Part shown: positions 63,167-64,000 of the stretch, piece by piece
Numbering within the stretch: position 1 is the stretch's first letter
Layout: every line of letters begins with the position of its first letter
NCBI RefSeq assembly: GCF_011170125.1
Contig: NZ_BLLN01000001.1
Coordinates: forward strand, 342,404 to 406,403
Source: Streptomyces diastaticus subsp. diastaticus
Lineage (GTDB): Bacteria; Actinomycetota; Actinomycetes; Streptomycetales; Streptomycetaceae
Length of the DNA stretch: 64,000 nucleotides
Direction of reading: 5' to 3'
Notes under the pieces: model-generated
Database searches by the model: none
Told to the model about the DNA's origin: nothing
The model's input: only the letters and a program-made list of their open reading frames with translations
Translations under genes and position numbers: made by a program

Positions 63167-63638
63167 GCGTCCCCTCTGCACCCGCCCCGACAGAGCCCTT
63201 CATTGTCCCTCACCCGGGGAGCTGGGTACGCCTGGGGATGGGGGCCCCGGCCGCCACTCCCCCGCAGGACCACGCCGAGTTCGGCCCCGACGCCCGCGAT
63301 ATGACGACACATCATCGCGTTCCGGGCGCCCGGGCCCGCGCGAGCCCCCGGACCGGGTCGGCCGCAGGCCCGGCGGGGGCCTCTCCGCGGCGGGGCCCGT
63401 CCTGCCCGCGCCACTCCCCGACCAGGCCACACCCCGGCCCGGCGGGCGCTCGACGCCCGTCAGGGACGGGCCGTGCGGGGTGTCTCCGAAGTCCTGTGCG
63501 GTGCCCGCGGTGTCCGGTGCGTGCGCTCGGAACGCCGGGCGGAAGCTCTCGTACCGGGCGTACTCGGGCTGTCACCCGGTGGGGCGAGCGTGCGTGCCGG
63601 GCGCCCGTGGGCGCCGTGCGGGACTTCGCGGACGTCGC
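63167..63638. other. 472-bp gap between the kinase gene and glpD
   Basis: No gene is supported. It is the kinase promoter side and the glpD 3' end. A small hairpin CGGGCG/CGCCCG lies near 63445-63465. TATGACGACACATCATCGCG near 63300 is AT-richer and may carry the kinase promoter. Confidence 0.4.
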
Positions 63639-64000
63639 CTAGCCCTGGACGATGTCCGGCGCCCCCAGCCGGGCCGCGTCCGCCGTCAGGTCGTCCGGCT
63701 GGCGCTGGGACTCGCGTTCGGCCTCGACCCGCATCTCGTAGTGGGCGACCTCGTTGTCGATGCGCTCCTGGTCCCAGCCGAGGACCGGCGCGACCAGTTC
63801 AGCGCACTCGCGGGCGCTGCGCGTTCCCCGGTCGAAGGTCTCGATGGAGAGGCGGGTGCGGCGCGTGAGGATGTCGTCGAGGTGGTGGGCGCTCTCGTGG
63901 GTGGCGGCGTAGACGATCTCGGCGCGGAGGTAGTCGTCGGCGTAGCGCAGCGGCTCGCCCAGCGACGGGTCCTCCGCGATGAGGCGGAGCACCTCCTCGG
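63639..64000 (-). CDS. glpD: C-terminal part of glycerol-3-phosphate dehydrogenase (partial)
   Basis: The frame continues past the window end. The visible 120 residues match the C-terminal DAO_C domain of FAD-dependent glycerol-3-phosphate dehydrogenase: YADDYLRAEIVYAATHE, LTRRTRLSIETFDRGTRSA and CAELVAPVLGWDQERI, ending LGAPDIVQG. GlpD oxidises glycerol-3-phosphate to DHAP at the membrane. In S. coelicolor a glpD gene also sits beside the kinase cluster, by my recollection. Confidence 0.92.
   Translation of the reverse strand, partial: EEVLRLIAEDPSLGEPLRYADDYLRAEIVYAATHESAHHLDDILTRRTRLSIETFDRGTRSARECAELVAPVLGWDQERIDNEVAHYEMRVEAERESQRQPDDLTADAARLGAPDIVQG

Overview
The window is chromosomal DNA from a Streptomyces or very close relative. 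Evidence is the very high G+C, frequent GTG/TTG starts, AGGAGG-type ribosome sites, Actinobacteria-specific families (DUF6350, LAxTG sortase substrates, ydaO riboswitch before NlpC/P60 genes, PspC-type kinases, icmB) and a gene order I recognise from the Streptomyces core (purH-purN, sucC-sucD, icmB, pcrA, guaA, kinase cluster, glpD). No tRNA, rRNA, CRISPR array, complete insertion sequence, prophage or biosynthetic cluster was seen.

Layout. 1-8 kb: end of a membrane protein, purH/purN (translationally coupled), a proline-rich membrane protein, a DUF6350 membrane protein, an XRE/sigma-like membrane-anchored regulator, then sucD and sucC. 10-19 kb: two divergent operons sharing one promoter region, AAA ATPase - DUF5682 - VWA on the minus strand and SWIM zinc finger - DUF5691 on the plus strand. 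19-31 kb: icmB, a repeat-rich M23 peptidase, glutaminase, a RibD/DHFR-like reductase, pcrA, a c-di-AMP riboswitch with an NlpC/P60 hydrolase, a small membrane protein and a second NlpC/P60 hydrolase. 31-43 kb: accessory metabolic and envelope genes (PI-PLC-like protein, VOC protein, amidohydrolase, YeaQ-type protein, DUF4232 lipoprotein, esterase, degraded membrane gene, Tat PQQ-repeat lipoprotein, DUF4333 lipoprotein, AAA_28 ATPase, BCCT transporter). 43-50 kb: LuxR response regulator and PspC histidine kinase divergent from a PspC protein, then DoxX, SDR and a large membrane protein. 50-64 kb: guaA, a leader-peptide attenuator before chorismate mutase, a structured intergenic region, an LAxTG surface protein, a GMC oxidoreductase with an aldehyde dehydrogenase, two Ser/Thr-kinase-family genes and the end of glpD.

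How genes work together. purN and purH supply purine synthesis, and guaA adds the GMP branch. The 10-19 kb cluster looks like one five-protein functional module: a 14-bp perfect inverted repeat between the divergent operons places a DNA-damage promoter motif (TTGTCAGTG-N8-TACGTT, the RecA-independent/PafBC type) facing SWIM-DUF5691 and a close match facing AAA-DUF5682-VWA. This is the best candidate for an undescribed system. A second notable unit is the leaderless peptide with Phe-Leu-Phe-Thr-Tyr codons followed by a perfect terminator before chorismate mutase, which fits Phe/Tyr attenuation.

Sequence quality and evolution. The two kinase-family genes carry three frame breaks within about 2.3 kb; two in the kinase N-lobe compensate each other, so assembly error is plausible. 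Related short palindromic elements lie in frame inside sucD and pcrA. Most gaps longer than 300 bp hold regulatory signals, repeats or nothing I can support.
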